Source: Galaxea fascicularis
Taxonomy: Eukaryota > Cnidaria > Anthozoa > Scleractinia > Euphylliidae
Direction: 5' to 3'
Assembly (NCBI GenBank): GCA_948470475.1
Contig: OX419337.1
Location: 33,775,484 to 33,839,483, forward strand
Length of the DNA stretch: 64,000 nucleotides
The notes under the pieces were generated by a model. That model made no database searches, was not told where the DNA came from, and saw only the letters and a program-made list of their open reading frames with translations. Below, piece after piece: positions 33,391 to 44,403 of the stretch; the stretch's first letter is position 1, and each line of letters begins with the position of its first letter. The position numbers and the translations under genes were made by a program.

Positions 33391-33951
33391 GATCGCGCTC
33401 GATTGGAAATCGACTTCGAATCTGATTTCGTTCGTAACGTTACCGAGCTCGGCGAACTCGTTGCCTTCAAATTTTTCATGGGGGAGGGGTAGTGGAACGG
33501 GGAAACATTCCTGTTTGTTTTTCTCTATATGTGGCCAAAATCTCATTTCCCCAGAAATCACCGTTCTTGTTTTGCTCCTTCGGACCTCGAAAGTGTATCA
33601 ACTGGTCGAAAATCGAGGTTGACCCTGTTTTAAACATATCAAAAGGATGCAAAATTGGCCAACGTTTTTGGTTTCTGGTTCTGTTCGTTTTGTTTTATTT
33701 TTACATCCTTGGCTCTATTTTTTTTCTTTCCGCCGTTTTCTCTGGTTCATGTAATGTAAAGGCTCCTTGGGACCCTTATTGGAGTCTAGTTGTGGTCTAA
33801 CTTGCCTTTTCCAAATTAATAAAGTGCTAGGGTTTAAAATGTTTTCATCAATATCATGTTTATTACTTTTAACAGTAATAAGAAAATATGTAACATTAAC
33901 TTGAAGAAAAAGTATATATTAGTCACAGCAGCAAACGCTCTTCATTTGACT
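33391..33951. repeat. Left arm of a large inverted repeat
   Basis: This ~560-bp segment reappears inverted at 36167-36770 with roughly 85-90% identity by eye. Shared blocks include gatcgcgctcg, gtaacgttaccgagctcgg, aaaatcgaggttgaccctg, agtgctagggtttaaaat and atattagtcacagcagca. No protein is encoded. Confidence 0.88.
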
Positions 33952-35184
33952 CTGACCTCTTCCCTGTTGTGTACGTCAATAATAATATTTCGTGCACTAA
34001 TTCGATATTCAATGCAATAACAATGCTTGGACTTAGATCATCATGAACTTCTTGATTCTGCCCATTGTGTTTCAATTTAATGGTTGTACTTAAGATCACG
34101 AAACCGGCGGTCACTGTTGGCCTTTTTTTATCTTGATTAACAGAAATAAGAATAATATGCAATAACATTAACTGAGTGTAACAAAAAGCGTACTTATGTC
34201 AAAGGAGAACACGCCTTTATTTAAAATTGGAATTATAATTTTTGAAATCACTGGTGATCCTCACGCAGTGTAGGCCTTTTTGGTTTTAATTTTCTCTTAT
34301 ACTTCAAAATGGAAATGTAACAATATCAACCTACGAAATTCCATGGATAAACAAATATTAATATTGGTAAAAAACCGTGTTATTTGAAAATGGGTGTAAT
34401 AAGGTGGTAATTGAACTTCGTGAATTGCAAATTGGGTCGGAAATCATACTCACGCGCGCGATTTTGAAATCACGCGTATGGTTTCAGACCAATTCAAATG
34501 TCACTCCACTCAGGCAATTTCATACATTGATCGAAAGTTGTATAAAGGTTCAAACACATAAGCCGTAAAGTATCATGTATTTGGAATTGTGGGGTATAAA
34601 AATGATCACATGGCTCACCCCCTTCTTTTTACACAAAACTGAGCGACCCACCCCTTAAACCAAATACGATTTCTGGTTGGAGAAGGTACTGCATGGACAT
34701 TTGATTATTTTGATGCATGTTAAGATATGTTTGTTAAGAAAATGCTAATTAAAAGCACTTTCTCCTTTTTCATAAAAAAGGGTTTTAATATGTAAAAGCA
34801 CCTCGTGGCTTCCTTAAAATTGTTCAACCCACCCTTAACTAAGGTCTGAAAACTGATGACTCACCCTCTGTCTATACTTTTTGACCAGTCTCTAATAAAA
34901 AAAAATCAGCCAGTAAGTATTTGTTAAGTGCTCTTTATTAGTAATACTGTTAATCTACAGTGCTGGCCAGTTTGATTAATGATAATATTATCATCTATAT
35001 TTGAATTCCTTGCCAATAATTATAATACAATACAATACATTTATTAATTCTCCCAAAATTTACATGTGTTAAAAGAATTAAATTTGGATACAAGAAGTAC
35101 AATTAAATTTTAAATTTATATACCTAATAGGCAATTAATTAAACATAGTAGCTCTTCGTTGGTGAGCCAACCAAGTTCACGTTA

Positions 35185-35310
35185 GACTGGTGTAATGCAT
35201 GGTTCAATTCTACCTGTAACCATCTCCTCCCCGGGAAACCCCCGGGACAAGTGATGAGGAAGTGCTTGAAGCGATCTAGTCCCCAGGGGGTAGGGGGCCG
35301 GGCAATCTGA
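35185..35310. repeat. Inner inverted repeat, left arm
   Basis: 'tgcatggttcaattctac', 'gtaaccat' and 'cccgggacaag'-type GC-rich sequence is inverted, imperfectly, at 35925-36045. The arms carry the only GC-rich sequence in the spacer. Confidence 0.65.
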
Positions 35311-35576
35311 ATATTCTTGTGAAGTTTCCCACTTTTCGGTTCACGATGTCGCCGAACCGGTTGAAGAATACCAAATATTGGTCCAAAATGCCGAGTCATC
35401 TGAGCTGGTTGATTTAAACTGCAAAGGGCCAGACTTTTTAATACTCTATTGAAAGGTATTCATTTGACTCAGAAGCACTACAAAAATTAATTTGATCGAA
35501 AACTCGCGGTTTCATTAATGTAGTATTAATGTTCTGTCCACTAGTGCGGTTACAGTTTTTTTCGTTTCCCTGCTAG

Positions 35577-35624
35577 CAGAGGCCTCTTTTCCTTGTGACT
35601 TAATACAAGGAAAAGAGGCCTCTG
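35577..35624. repeat. Perfect 20-bp-stem hairpin
   Basis: cagaggcctcttttccttgt, an 8-nt loop, then the exact reverse complement. It could act as a cruciform or a strong RNA hairpin on either strand. Confidence 0.9.
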
Positions 35625-35924
35625 ATGGCACGGAATTTTTTCGTCAGCTTTCTTTTTCAAAGACAGTGTTCATATTTTTATTATATAACCGTGAACAGGT
35701 AGCATCCTTTGTTCAAAACCTCTAGAAGAGCGTGTACGTTTTTGACAAAACGTCTATTGTTCGAAATCGATATTGTTAAGTCCATTTTTCACACCATAAA
35801 ATATAATGCCGTATTTATATCGTCACCTATTATGATACTGTACATAGTCTTTTTCTATTAATTTTGTAATAGTAGGTGTCCCCAATTAGCTCTATGAGCT
35901 AAATACATAGACACGGTATACATA

Positions 35925-36045
35925 GCCCCGGGGGTTGGAATAAACTGCCAAGTACGAAAAAACGTGCGGCCCGGGGTGTGCCCGGAGGGGGGAGCATGGT
36001 AACACGTAGAATTGAACCATGCATAACTGTTCGGCCAGCAAAGTT
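35925..36045. repeat. Inner inverted repeat, right arm
   Basis: The inverted partner of 35185-35310: 'gtagaattgaaccatgca' and 'cggggtgtgcccgg' pair with the left arm. Matching is clearly weaker than in the outer arms. Confidence 0.6.
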
Positions 36046-36166
36046 TTGGATAATATATTTGTAGCTATGCATGTTTTCTTTAGAAGTCCCAGACCATACA
36101 GTCGAGCAGTAGAACAGTTTGCTAAATACTAGGGAATTTAGGTTTATGTACAGTAAATCAAATGAA

Positions 36167-36770
36167 AAGCGTCTGCTGCTGTGACTAATATATACTTTTT
36201 CTTCAAGTTAATGTTACATATTTTCTTATTACTGTTAAACATGATATTGATGAAAACATTTTAAACCCTAGCACTTTATTAATTTGGAAAAGGCAAGTTA
36301 GACCACAACTAGACTCCAATAAGGGTCCCAAGGAGCCTTGAAATTACATGAACCAGAGAAAACGGAGGAAAGAAAAAAATAGAGCCAAGGAAGTAAAAAT
36401 AAAACAAAACGAACAGAAACAGAAACCAAAAACGGGATGGCTCATAACTTTGTTTATTATAAAAAACTACAGTGCAGTTACGTTGGCCAATTTCGCATCC
36501 TTTTGATATATCCAGAGAGGAATGTTTAAAACAGGGTCAACCTCGATTTTCGACCAGTCGATACACTTTCGAGGCCCGGAGTAGCAAAACAAGAACGGGG
36601 ATTTCTGGTGAAATGAGATTTTGGACACATATATTGAGAAAAACAAACAGGAATGTTTCCCCGTTCCACCACCCCTCCTCCATGAAAAATTTGAAGGCAA
36701 CGAGTTCACCGAGCTCGGTAACGTTACGAACGAAATCAGATTCGAACTCGATTTCCAACCGAGCGCGATC
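36167..36770. repeat. Right arm of the large inverted repeat
   Basis: Reverse complement of 33391-33951 with a ~45-bp extra stretch near 36435-36480. It contains the same 'ctagggtttaaaat' and 'gatcgcgctcgg' blocks. Outside 36770 the sequence stops matching abruptly. Confidence 0.88.
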
Positions 36771-37099
36771 CCCTAGCCAATCCCCTAGCTTTTGACCGCG
36801 CGCCATTAGAAAGCAAATCTCGGAATAAGCCATACGGAGAGCCTGTTTGCAGGCTAGAGGCTGACTGCATGTTCATTGTTCTCGAGACCACGCACGTGTA
36901 CGGTGCAAACAGACGGCTTCTGAGATTTTCTAGCACCCTTCCATTATTTAGACTGCTGTCCCTTGATGACGGTGTCTGAAATCTTTGGTTGTGCTGTGGT
37001 ACATTCCTGTTTGCAGGACGTCTGTCTCTGAACGATTGTCCAATCCCCCAGAGCCCGCACCAAGAACGCGACCGTACGATGATTCTTACATTACGTAGC

Positions 37100-37243
37100 G
37101 TTTGTTCTGAGCGCGAAAACTGGGATTTTTATCCGCGTTCGTTGGTGATGCTCACAAACTGATCACAAGAGGATTATTTCGAAACTAGGACGACAATGAA
37201 GTTTCCAGAACGTTTCAAAGCTAAATGAGGGTTACGGTAACAT
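37100..37243 (+). other. Possible 5' non-coding exon of an unidentified + strand gene
   Basis: A CG-richer patch (37040-37150) is followed by a strong donor-like site at 37244 (atcg|gtaagttcc). An ATG just upstream meets a stop after 10 codons, so it would be UTR. Possible downstream exons are 38387 onward and 43109-43168. Evidence is weak and no homologue is recognised. Confidence 0.2.
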
Positions 37244-37609
37244 CGGTAAGTTCCGAATAGAAATTACCATTGATAATTGACTGCTGATACGTTGCTACCA
37301 TGCCGAGCTTTGCTCAGGTTCTTGTACTGTGCTGTTAAAGGGCCCACGTGGTGCTCAACGAGCTAAACTCAGTTTTACTGACATGCTTTTTCGTACTGGG
37401 AAGAAAGATGTACAGTTCGCAGCAAGCGTAATTTAATTAAATCATAAAAACGTTGTCAGAAAGCAGGAAAGAAGAGAACAAGAAAAGAGGCTGATTCTAA
37501 AGAGCACTTTTAACTGGTATTTTACAGTATGCCAGGAAGATACAAGCTTAGAACAAATACTTCACCTCTATTCAATTTTCACTGTAAGATTCCACCCGGC
37601 CGCAAGTGA

Positions 37610-37965
37610 GATTGCTACAAGTCATGATACATGTATGCCATCATGAGGACAGATCACAACAGCAGGATTGTTCCCTACTCTTTTCAATAAGTGTGTGAAT
37701 CATTGTTCTTTTATGCACCCCTCAAGTTTTTGCATATGAAGGACAACATGAGACCAACAGCTTCATTTCACTCCTCAGTGACACAATCATCTGAACTGAG
37801 GTACTGTACATGTACAATTGTACATGTGGATGTTGAGCGTGCAGCCAGCATGATGTTACCTATTATTAGATTCTGGTTTGAGGTGCAGTCTTAGGGTTTG
37901 AACCTGCAACCCTCCGCTCAACAATCTGGTGCTGTATCAACTGAACCAACTGGTGCTTGGGGAAT
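37610..37965 (-). mobile_element. tRNA-derived SINE, family S copy 1
   Basis: Read on the - strand it starts with an A-box-like head (agttggttcagttgatacag) and a B box (ggttcaaacc). The body contains 'catgctggctg' and 'agtagggaac'-type words, the same order as copies at 56340 and 61166. No true tRNA acceptor stem. Confidence 0.7.
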
Positions 37966-38386
37966 TTTGATCAAAGCAACATGGTTTAATCTCATTCAAT
38001 CATGAAAGAGAATCCCAGAGAAATGGATTCAGATGTTTGTATAATACAGTTGTCTGTGTTGTAGAGGGATACTAATTTTATTAGAGGAGTTTTCAGGATG
38101 AATCATTGTAATGATCTATTCCCAGTGTTCCTATTCTAAAGTACCCCCATAAAAGTGAATAGGGTCAGAGCTACACTGTAACACAACTGAAACCAGCTTT
38201 ATGAATACACAGACTTTTGTTTACAAATTGGTGTTTGCGCTACAGATGTTTTTAAAACTCCCCAAAATCAGTGAACTTGTCAACGTAAGTCAAAATCATG
38301 GAATTGGATTGTTAAAATGTTTTGATTTTAAGATTAAAGTATTTTAAAATTATTTTGGTTTTGATTTTTGTTGTATTTTTTTCAAC

Positions 38387-38630
38387 AGGGGACTTTGTGG
38401 TGTTTGCATACAACAACTGTGGACATGGTAGAAATCAGAATCAAGTTTTCCTGGCAATCAGAGCTTGAAGAATCAGAAAGATCAAATATTGTGTATGTAG
38501 CTTGAGAGTGAAAAGGGAGAGAGATGCCTTAGCTTTCTGAGAAGGTTGAAGAGTATTTCAAACCACGCAGGGGAATAATGCTTCTTGAAACCAGTAAAGG
38601 GGCAAAATCAAGGTACAGTATTTTACCTTA
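38387..38630 (+). other. Orphan exon-like segment (unidentified)
   Basis: A good acceptor (tttttttcaacag) precedes a stretch with ATG GTA GAA ATC and an open frame of ~22-28 codons (MVEIRIKFSWQSELEE...), then either an early donor-like gtgtatg or a stop. A second donor-like 'caag|gtacag' follows at 38612. It could be a first coding exon or chance; no family recognised. Confidence 0.25.
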
Positions 38631-38888
38631 ATACAGTACTGATATTGTTTTTGTTTAGGAAATGCTCAGATAATCAAGGCTGTGCTCTAAGAAAAGTAGT
38701 TGGGTGCCCAAACCTCTAAACCTTTGAAATCCAAGGCGCCCAGCATGTAAGTTTGGTGCAAAAACTACATGTAAATATTATTTCCTGGTCACCCAATGGC
38801 AAAAGTAAGTCTCCAGGGGCGACCGGGTGCCGCTAGAGCACAGCCCTGGATAATGTATTGGATTTCCTTGGGAAATGTAATAATTATA

Positions 38889-39479
38889 CAGGGTTGGACA
38901 TTAGCACTCGCCTGCTCACCCAGGCGAGTGTCTTAAGTGTCAGGCGAGCGCAAATCATTGATCACTCGCCCGTTTGAAAAGTGCAATTTTCGTCGCCAAG
39001 AAATTATTTAGATAATATTTGCTGAGAAAATTCCTAAACACAAACTTTCCATTTCTATTTTGCAAAGTTTTACATTCAAAACTGTCCAGTAAATTGGCGC
39101 TGAAAGGCAACATAATATGGCCTCCTGATAATTACATAACACATGTACTTGTACAAAGTGATACTGCTGGTCACTATCGAGCCATCAGTGATCACCGCTC
39201 CCGAGAAGAACAGACACATTTACTTGCAAACTGCAGGGATATCACGAAGATTCATCAATAAAAAATTATTTGAAATATAAAGTAACAGTCTCCATTGTGT
39301 TTTCTTGGGGTTTAAGGTCTTTAAATAGAATTTTTCATTGAAGTAATAATCCTTGGATAATCCTTGGTCCTTGCTCTGCCATGTGCTAGACGACATTGTG
39401 AGGCAGGGGTGGGGGGGGGGGGGGTGAGGGTCACTCACCTGAATGGTGAATACTCTCAAAATTAAGTGTCCAACCCTGT
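38889..39479. mobile_element. Inverted-repeat element with CAGGGTTGGACA termini
   Basis: The left end acagggttggaca(t)ta is inverted at the right end (taagtgtccaaccctgt). Near each end are tracts rich in 'actcgcc/aggcgag' and 'tcactcacc'. CAGGG termini recall hAT-type elements, but a clear 8-bp target duplication was not found. A poly-G run (~39412-39424) lies near the right end. Confidence 0.65.
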
Positions 39480-39510
39480 TTATACATGATTTGCGTGATT
39501 TTTCTACATG

Positions 39511-39739
39511 GAGGCAGGATGGTTGAGTGGTTTAGGGCGCTGGTTTTCAATGCAGTGACCCGGGTTCAAATCCCGCTCTGGCCACTAGCTGGAATTGTTC
39601 TGGGTGAGTGCCTGGTTCAACTCCTTGGTCAACTCTGTTGTTTTCATTTGTATTATTAATTATTATTTTGTTTCATTGGCCCTGAAAAGCCCCTTTAGGG
39701 GAGTGGTCAATTAAATATTTATTTATTTATTTATTTATG
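39511..39739 (+). mobile_element. tRNA-derived SINE with (TTTA)n tail
   Basis: A-box-like head (ggatggttgagtggtttagg) and a B box (gggttcaaatcccg) at tRNA-like spacing. It is followed by a ~130-bp body and a (TTTA)n tail at 39716-39738. Distinct in body from the 21150 and 37610 families. Confidence 0.75.
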
Positions 39740-39823
39740 TAAAACACGAAGGGAAGGAACTGTTGTTGTTGTTCTTTCAAAATGTGAATTGATTGTAATC
39801 TAATTATTCTAAGAATACATGTA

Positions 39824-41200
39824 CAGTGCAGGCCAGAATTAAGCGAACCAAAACATACGCGTAAAACCCGTCTGCTGCGGATGCGTATACGCGTCTAAAA
39901 ATCTGCAGATGCGCGTCTAGTCAGACGCATTAGTATGTATGAGCTAGCTTATTGTTTTCGTATTGTTGCTATATCATTGTTATTTTGAATAGCCGGAGAA
40001 AAGCTTTTCAGAAGGGTTTGAAAAAGTATGACGGCACTTGCCGACTTCATCATAGAACCGGCTCAGGGAAAGAACAACTCCATGTTGCATTGTTCAGCGC
40101 ATAAAGATCTGTATTTTGTGAAACAAGCACTGCGTAGACCTTGAAAAGATTTAACTTGTTTGTTTATATTTCTAAACGTTTTCTTATTTATTCCTTGCCG
40201 CAATGATGATTTCTGAGGATAAGATAGTGAGCTAGGAGGTCCGAGTTCCTCAAAAACTCTGCATTGTCACCGCGCGGGCGACGGTATTTAACTTACTAGC
40301 TGTTTGTCTACATACGTTAAAGCGTTTCTTCTTTGACAACGGCACACAGTTTTCAGTCGCAAAAATATTCTTGCCATACTCGGTGCGTTGTGATAATTCA
40401 GATAATAAATTTTGCCTTCAAAGGTAGAGTGTAGCCCAAATAGAACCGATATTTCGATTCAAAGTGATTTACCTTTGAAAAGATCCGGCTCAAAACCTAT
40501 TTTGGTCTCCGTGATAAACATCTCTTGCACTTGCAGAGATCATGTTACTATGCAAATTACTGTAGAGAAATCTACACGCTTTTAAAACATTCATCTTTTT
40601 AACAAGTTCTTGCACCATTATCGTTGACCATCGTTTTTGAATGCGAGTCTTGTTCAGTTATTTTAATTTTAGGCTGAAAATGTTTCCAGGAAACAAGAAA
40701 CAGAAATAAGATTCATGACTTCTTATCTGCACCATCTGCGAAGTGAGCGACGGTGTTCTGAAATACGATGGCTTTCGCTGACGTTTTGATAACATGAAAT
40801 TCTGTGACGACTGAGATACTAGGAGGTTTCAACTGCTATTCAAGTTAGAGACAGAGAAGTTCCTTTTTTCGAACGAGTTGTTTTCGATTAATTATCTTTA
40901 TGTTTTCCACTACATGCGTGGAATATTCAATACCGGTTAGGAGCCAGTATTTACGAAGCGGATAAGATTCGAAATATGATTGCTGTCACTGGCTGGTTTC
41001 ACAAAATACAAATTTTGTGTTTGTCGGCAACCTGGTGAATTCTTTTGTTTTATTTGACAATACCACACAAAGAGAAATTACAACGATGAATAACAATGGC
41101 AAATACGCGCACATATAGACGAGTCTAAAAAGACGTGCATACGCATTTTTGCTGCGTATAAAACGCGTATGCGTAGTTCGCTTAATTCTGGCCTGCACTG
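39824..41200. mobile_element. Tc1/mariner-like non-autonomous element (1.38 kb), intact ends
   Basis: Termini CAGTGCAGGCCAGAATTAAG and its exact complement form a ~25-bp perfect inverted repeat, flanked on both sides by TA (39822-39823, 41201-41202), the target duplication of Tc1/mariner elements. Subterminal blocks are also inverted ('gcgtatacgcg', 'acgcgtctaaaaa' and partners). No DDE/D transposase frame is seen, so it would need a transposase in trans. The perfect ends suggest recent insertion. Confidence 0.85.
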
Positions 41201-41204
41201 TAAT

Positions 41205-41410
41205 GATCATGTGGAGATCACTGATTGGATGACTGATGACTGCTAATGATCGCTGATTGGATGGCTGATAATGCAAATCACTGATTGGATGACTGATAAT
41301 GATCACTGATTGGATGACTGATAATGATATCACTGATTGGATGACTGCTAATGATCACTGACTGGATGACTGATTATGCAAATCACTGATTGGATTGCTG
41401 ATAATGACTG
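41205..41410. repeat. Minisatellite (gatcactgattggatgactgataat), ~6-7 units
   Basis: The motif 'cactgattggatgactgataatg' recurs every ~25-35 bp with alternating short inserts (tgatgactgc, gcaaat). It starts immediately after the right TA of the Tc1/mariner-like element. Confidence 0.85.
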
Positions 41411-42047
41411 CAATTCCAAGAAACCTGGAATCACAGTGAGTCATACATGTATATGGCCAATAATATGGCAATAATTTGTAGAACTGTTATGGCCCTGTAG
41501 TTATGAATGTTTTGCAATATTGATACAGTTTAAATCACTATCGAGAATTCCCATATACACTGTAAAGCAGTATGTAACAGAAGCAACCCAGTCAATCCAA
41601 TGGCAGAGGGAGGCCTTTCCAGTCGTGGGTCCTTTCATTGAGTAGTGAGATTTTTTTCGATATGAGATTGATGCTCATCCCTTTAAGCAACGAAAGCTAA
41701 CATTCTTCTACCTTTGGTAAATCTTTCTTACTTTGCAGTAACTCATTTTTTGAAAGAAAGAATTTGAACATTCCCAATAAAATGTGTCTGGTGGGCTGCA
41801 CATCTTGTTTGGGTAAACCAGTCACTAAAATGGGATAGCTTGGAAGGGTACTGAAGAGCCAGCTTTATTAGGAGTTCATTTTCTTACAGTGTATCTGCCA
41901 AAGTAAATTACATGTATCACAGCAAACACATTTTTCTATCTTATGACAAAGACAGGAAAACACTGGAGAAACAGGGTTGGTATTCAACAAATGACTAATT
42001 CCTTGTTATGTTACAGCTACTTTGTTTAACAAATTACATGTATTGTT

Positions 42048-42093
42048 AACCCTTTCCCTCCTAAGGGGTTCTCCATTGACGAGTAAAATCGTG

Positions 42094-42125
<32 letters not shown>

Positions 42126-42156
42126 ATTTGGCACCATCAGGAGTGAAAGGGTTAAC
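42048..42156. mobile_element. Very short inverted-repeat element (~108 bp)
   Basis: 'gttaaccctttccctcct' at the left is inverted at the right (aggagtgaaagggttaac). It has the size and structure of a miniature inverted-repeat element; non-coding. Confidence 0.65.
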
Positions 42157-42402
42157 ATTTACTCCTACTTTGCCTTTCATTTTTTTTAAGCTTCACTAAA
42201 CAAGGCCGGATCAATTAAGGCTTGGTGTAAGTACCACTTGTTTATATTTGTGATAGCCTTAAGAGCATGGTGACATGTTTACATTTGGAGTTAGACAACA
42301 TTTTGAAAGCAAATTAGTGGGATTGTCCCTTTTACAAATTTTCAATTATTAACCCATCATCTCAATGTTTTGTGTTTGCAGGGCTGTCACTAATTTTTGA
42401 AC

Positions 42403-42714
42403 AGGGTTTGCACACGCCTTGAAAGTCCTTGAAAGTCCTTGAATTTAAAAATAAAAATTCAAGGCCTTAAAAGTCCTTGAAAATTGCAGTTGGTCCTGGA
42501 AAGTCCTTGAAATTTGTAGCCAATTTTATCCAACAAAGCTTCACAAGTGTCTGAGACGAGAAGTGGCGTACTCTCTACTTCGAGCATCTGATGTGGCATT
42601 TTATTGGCTTGATTTTGCCCCTCTTGAAGTCCTTGAAAAACGGAAAAATGTGTCCTTGAAAGGTCTTGAAAAGTCCTTGAATTTTTGGTCAAAAAAAGTG
42701 TGCGAACCCTGTTT
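42403..42714. mobile_element. Inverted-repeat element made of 'caaggac' words
   Basis: 'cagggtttgcacac' at the left is inverted at the right (gtgtgcgaaccctg), with 'tttgaa' directly outside each end. The interior is dominated by repeats of 'gtccttgaaa'. The ends resemble CAGGGTT-type hAT relatives. The 108-codon open frame on the - strand arises from the internal repeats. Confidence 0.7.
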
Positions 42715-43108
42715 GAAGTAGATCGGGATACAGTGTATACCCAAAAAATAATGGGGGATTCAAGTTGCTGAAGTGTAGTAAACATGCTGTAGTAAGTAGC
42801 TGGGAATATACCTCAAAATATGAGGGGAAAATCCTCGGGCCCCGGCCCTTAATGATAGCCCTGGTTTGCCTTTTCAGTGTGTCAAATGCAATGGATTGCT
42901 TTATTCTCCTGAAAAATAATTAACTAAAGAAAAACGTAACAAAACCAGACTACTGTACAAAAGCATAACAGTCAAAGTAAAAACCCCCATTGCAAGGATT
43001 GTTTGCATGACTGTAGCTTGTGTTGTCTTCCTGGGTTTGCAAATTTTATTTTATCATCAGAATTGTGTTGCCCTAATTTTCTGGTCTTTCCATTTCTCTA
43101 TCCTTCAG

Positions 43109-43168
43109 AGCATTTCTTTGTGTAAGGGAAGATCTCAGACAGACCCCATCTGTTGCATCGGTTAAAAG
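43109..43168 (+). other. Orphan exon-like segment, 60 nt (unidentified)
   Basis: A strong acceptor (ctctatccttcag) and a usable donor (aaaag|gtcagtg) bracket a segment open in only one frame, reading AFLCVREDLRQTPSVASVKR. The amino-acid make-up is protein-like. No family is recognised; it could join the segment near 38.4 kb. Confidence 0.3.
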
Positions 43169-43229
43169 GTCAGTGTTGTGTCAGATTAACAAATAGTGTC
43201 CATAAAATTCATTTCAGGGTTGTCAAAGA

Positions 43230-43740
43230 TAGTTTAAGGTGGCTTGAAAGGGTTTTTCATCGATGTAGTGTTTGCGAAACGATGTAAGATTACAAAGAAG
43301 GATATTTAATGGTTTAATGTCTCCTTGGATCTCTATTGTTGGGCTATATTTTAAGGGTGCCTGTGATGTCATATCAGTTACCATGGCAACACGCCAGGTC
43401 CACAAAAAGGTCCTCTAAATGCCAGTTTTTGCAAATTACCCGAAAAAGCAATCTGGCGACCTACCGTTTCTATTCCTTTGTTGGGAAACTCCCTAAATTT
43501 TTTAACTTCTCAGGCATTATGAAAAAAATTTAAGTAGCAGAATAAAAGATATTTAGGAAAAACGTGTTTTATGGCTTACAGAAAATTGTACTAGATAATT
43601 TTCCCTGAAACTTTTATATTTGAAGTGTCCGCGTCAATGGTGCGTGCATGCAAAAAACCAAGATTTAAGGGCACCGAGCAAAATTTTGAGCTAAAAACAA
43701 ATGTGCATTCCTCTAACAACAACAAACTCGTAACAACATG
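43230..43740. repeat. Dispersed repeat, second copy of the 700-965 family
   Basis: Matches 700-965 in opposite orientation (see 'gacctaccgttt', 'gggaaactccctaaat', 'ggtccacaaaaaggtcctct', 'caccgagcaaaattt'). This copy is longer. Class unknown. Confidence 0.6.
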
Positions 43741-44403
43741 AAGGAGCTTGTGTCAAAGCATTTCCTTTTGGTTTTATCAATTTTATAAGAAATACCTTTG
43801 CGTCTTAGCGGTGGAAAGTTGTGACAAGTCTACTTTGTACGGCAAAAGTGCACAGTAACACTTGCCAACATGCTATCAAATAATGCTAATACATAACAGT
43901 GACGGTTTTCTTATCTCTGTCTTTTTCGTTTCTTTTCTTTTGTATGGCTGCTATTTTGGGGGATTGTTTCAGAGCAGGATGTGTCTAAATACCCGGAGTA
44001 CATCCTGGGCGGTTGTGCTCGCTGGAAAGTCAGCGTCGGCTTCAAAAACAGACGTTTGATATGTGGCTGGTTCTATCTTGTTCAAATGTGGGCGGCAACG
44101 CTAAGTCTGCAAAGAATAGAACCCACTTTACTAACAATAGCATTTTTTCATATTTGCTGACCTGAGACGACAACAATCGAACCTACATTAAAATTATTTT
44201 GCTAACGAGGACTTATTATCTCTGTCGATTTGGAATTCCGTTAACAGACGTAGTTCCTGCTTGTGTTGGTCCTTTTTATTGCCCATGGAAGCTATCTTTG
44301 TCACGTAACGTCAAGATTGGATGCCAAAAATGCTCGTGTGCATACTATCCAAACATAACAGCAACATTCCACTGCTTGCTTGGCGGTGACCTGGTATTTA
44401 AGC

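Larger units (their letters stand above)
33952..36166. other. Spacer inside the large inverted repeat; no gene
   Basis: AT-rich DNA of ~2.2 kb. It holds a second, smaller inverted repeat (35185-35310 versus 35925-36045), a perfect 20-bp-stem hairpin (35577-35624), and a LINE-3'-end-like 'gtgtccccaattagct' near 35876. No transposase or other convincing protein is seen, so if the whole is an element it is non-autonomous. Confidence 0.6.

Noticed and set aside
42459..42785. 108-codon - strand frame
   Set aside because: Composed mostly of translated 'caaggac' repeats inside an inverted-repeat element.
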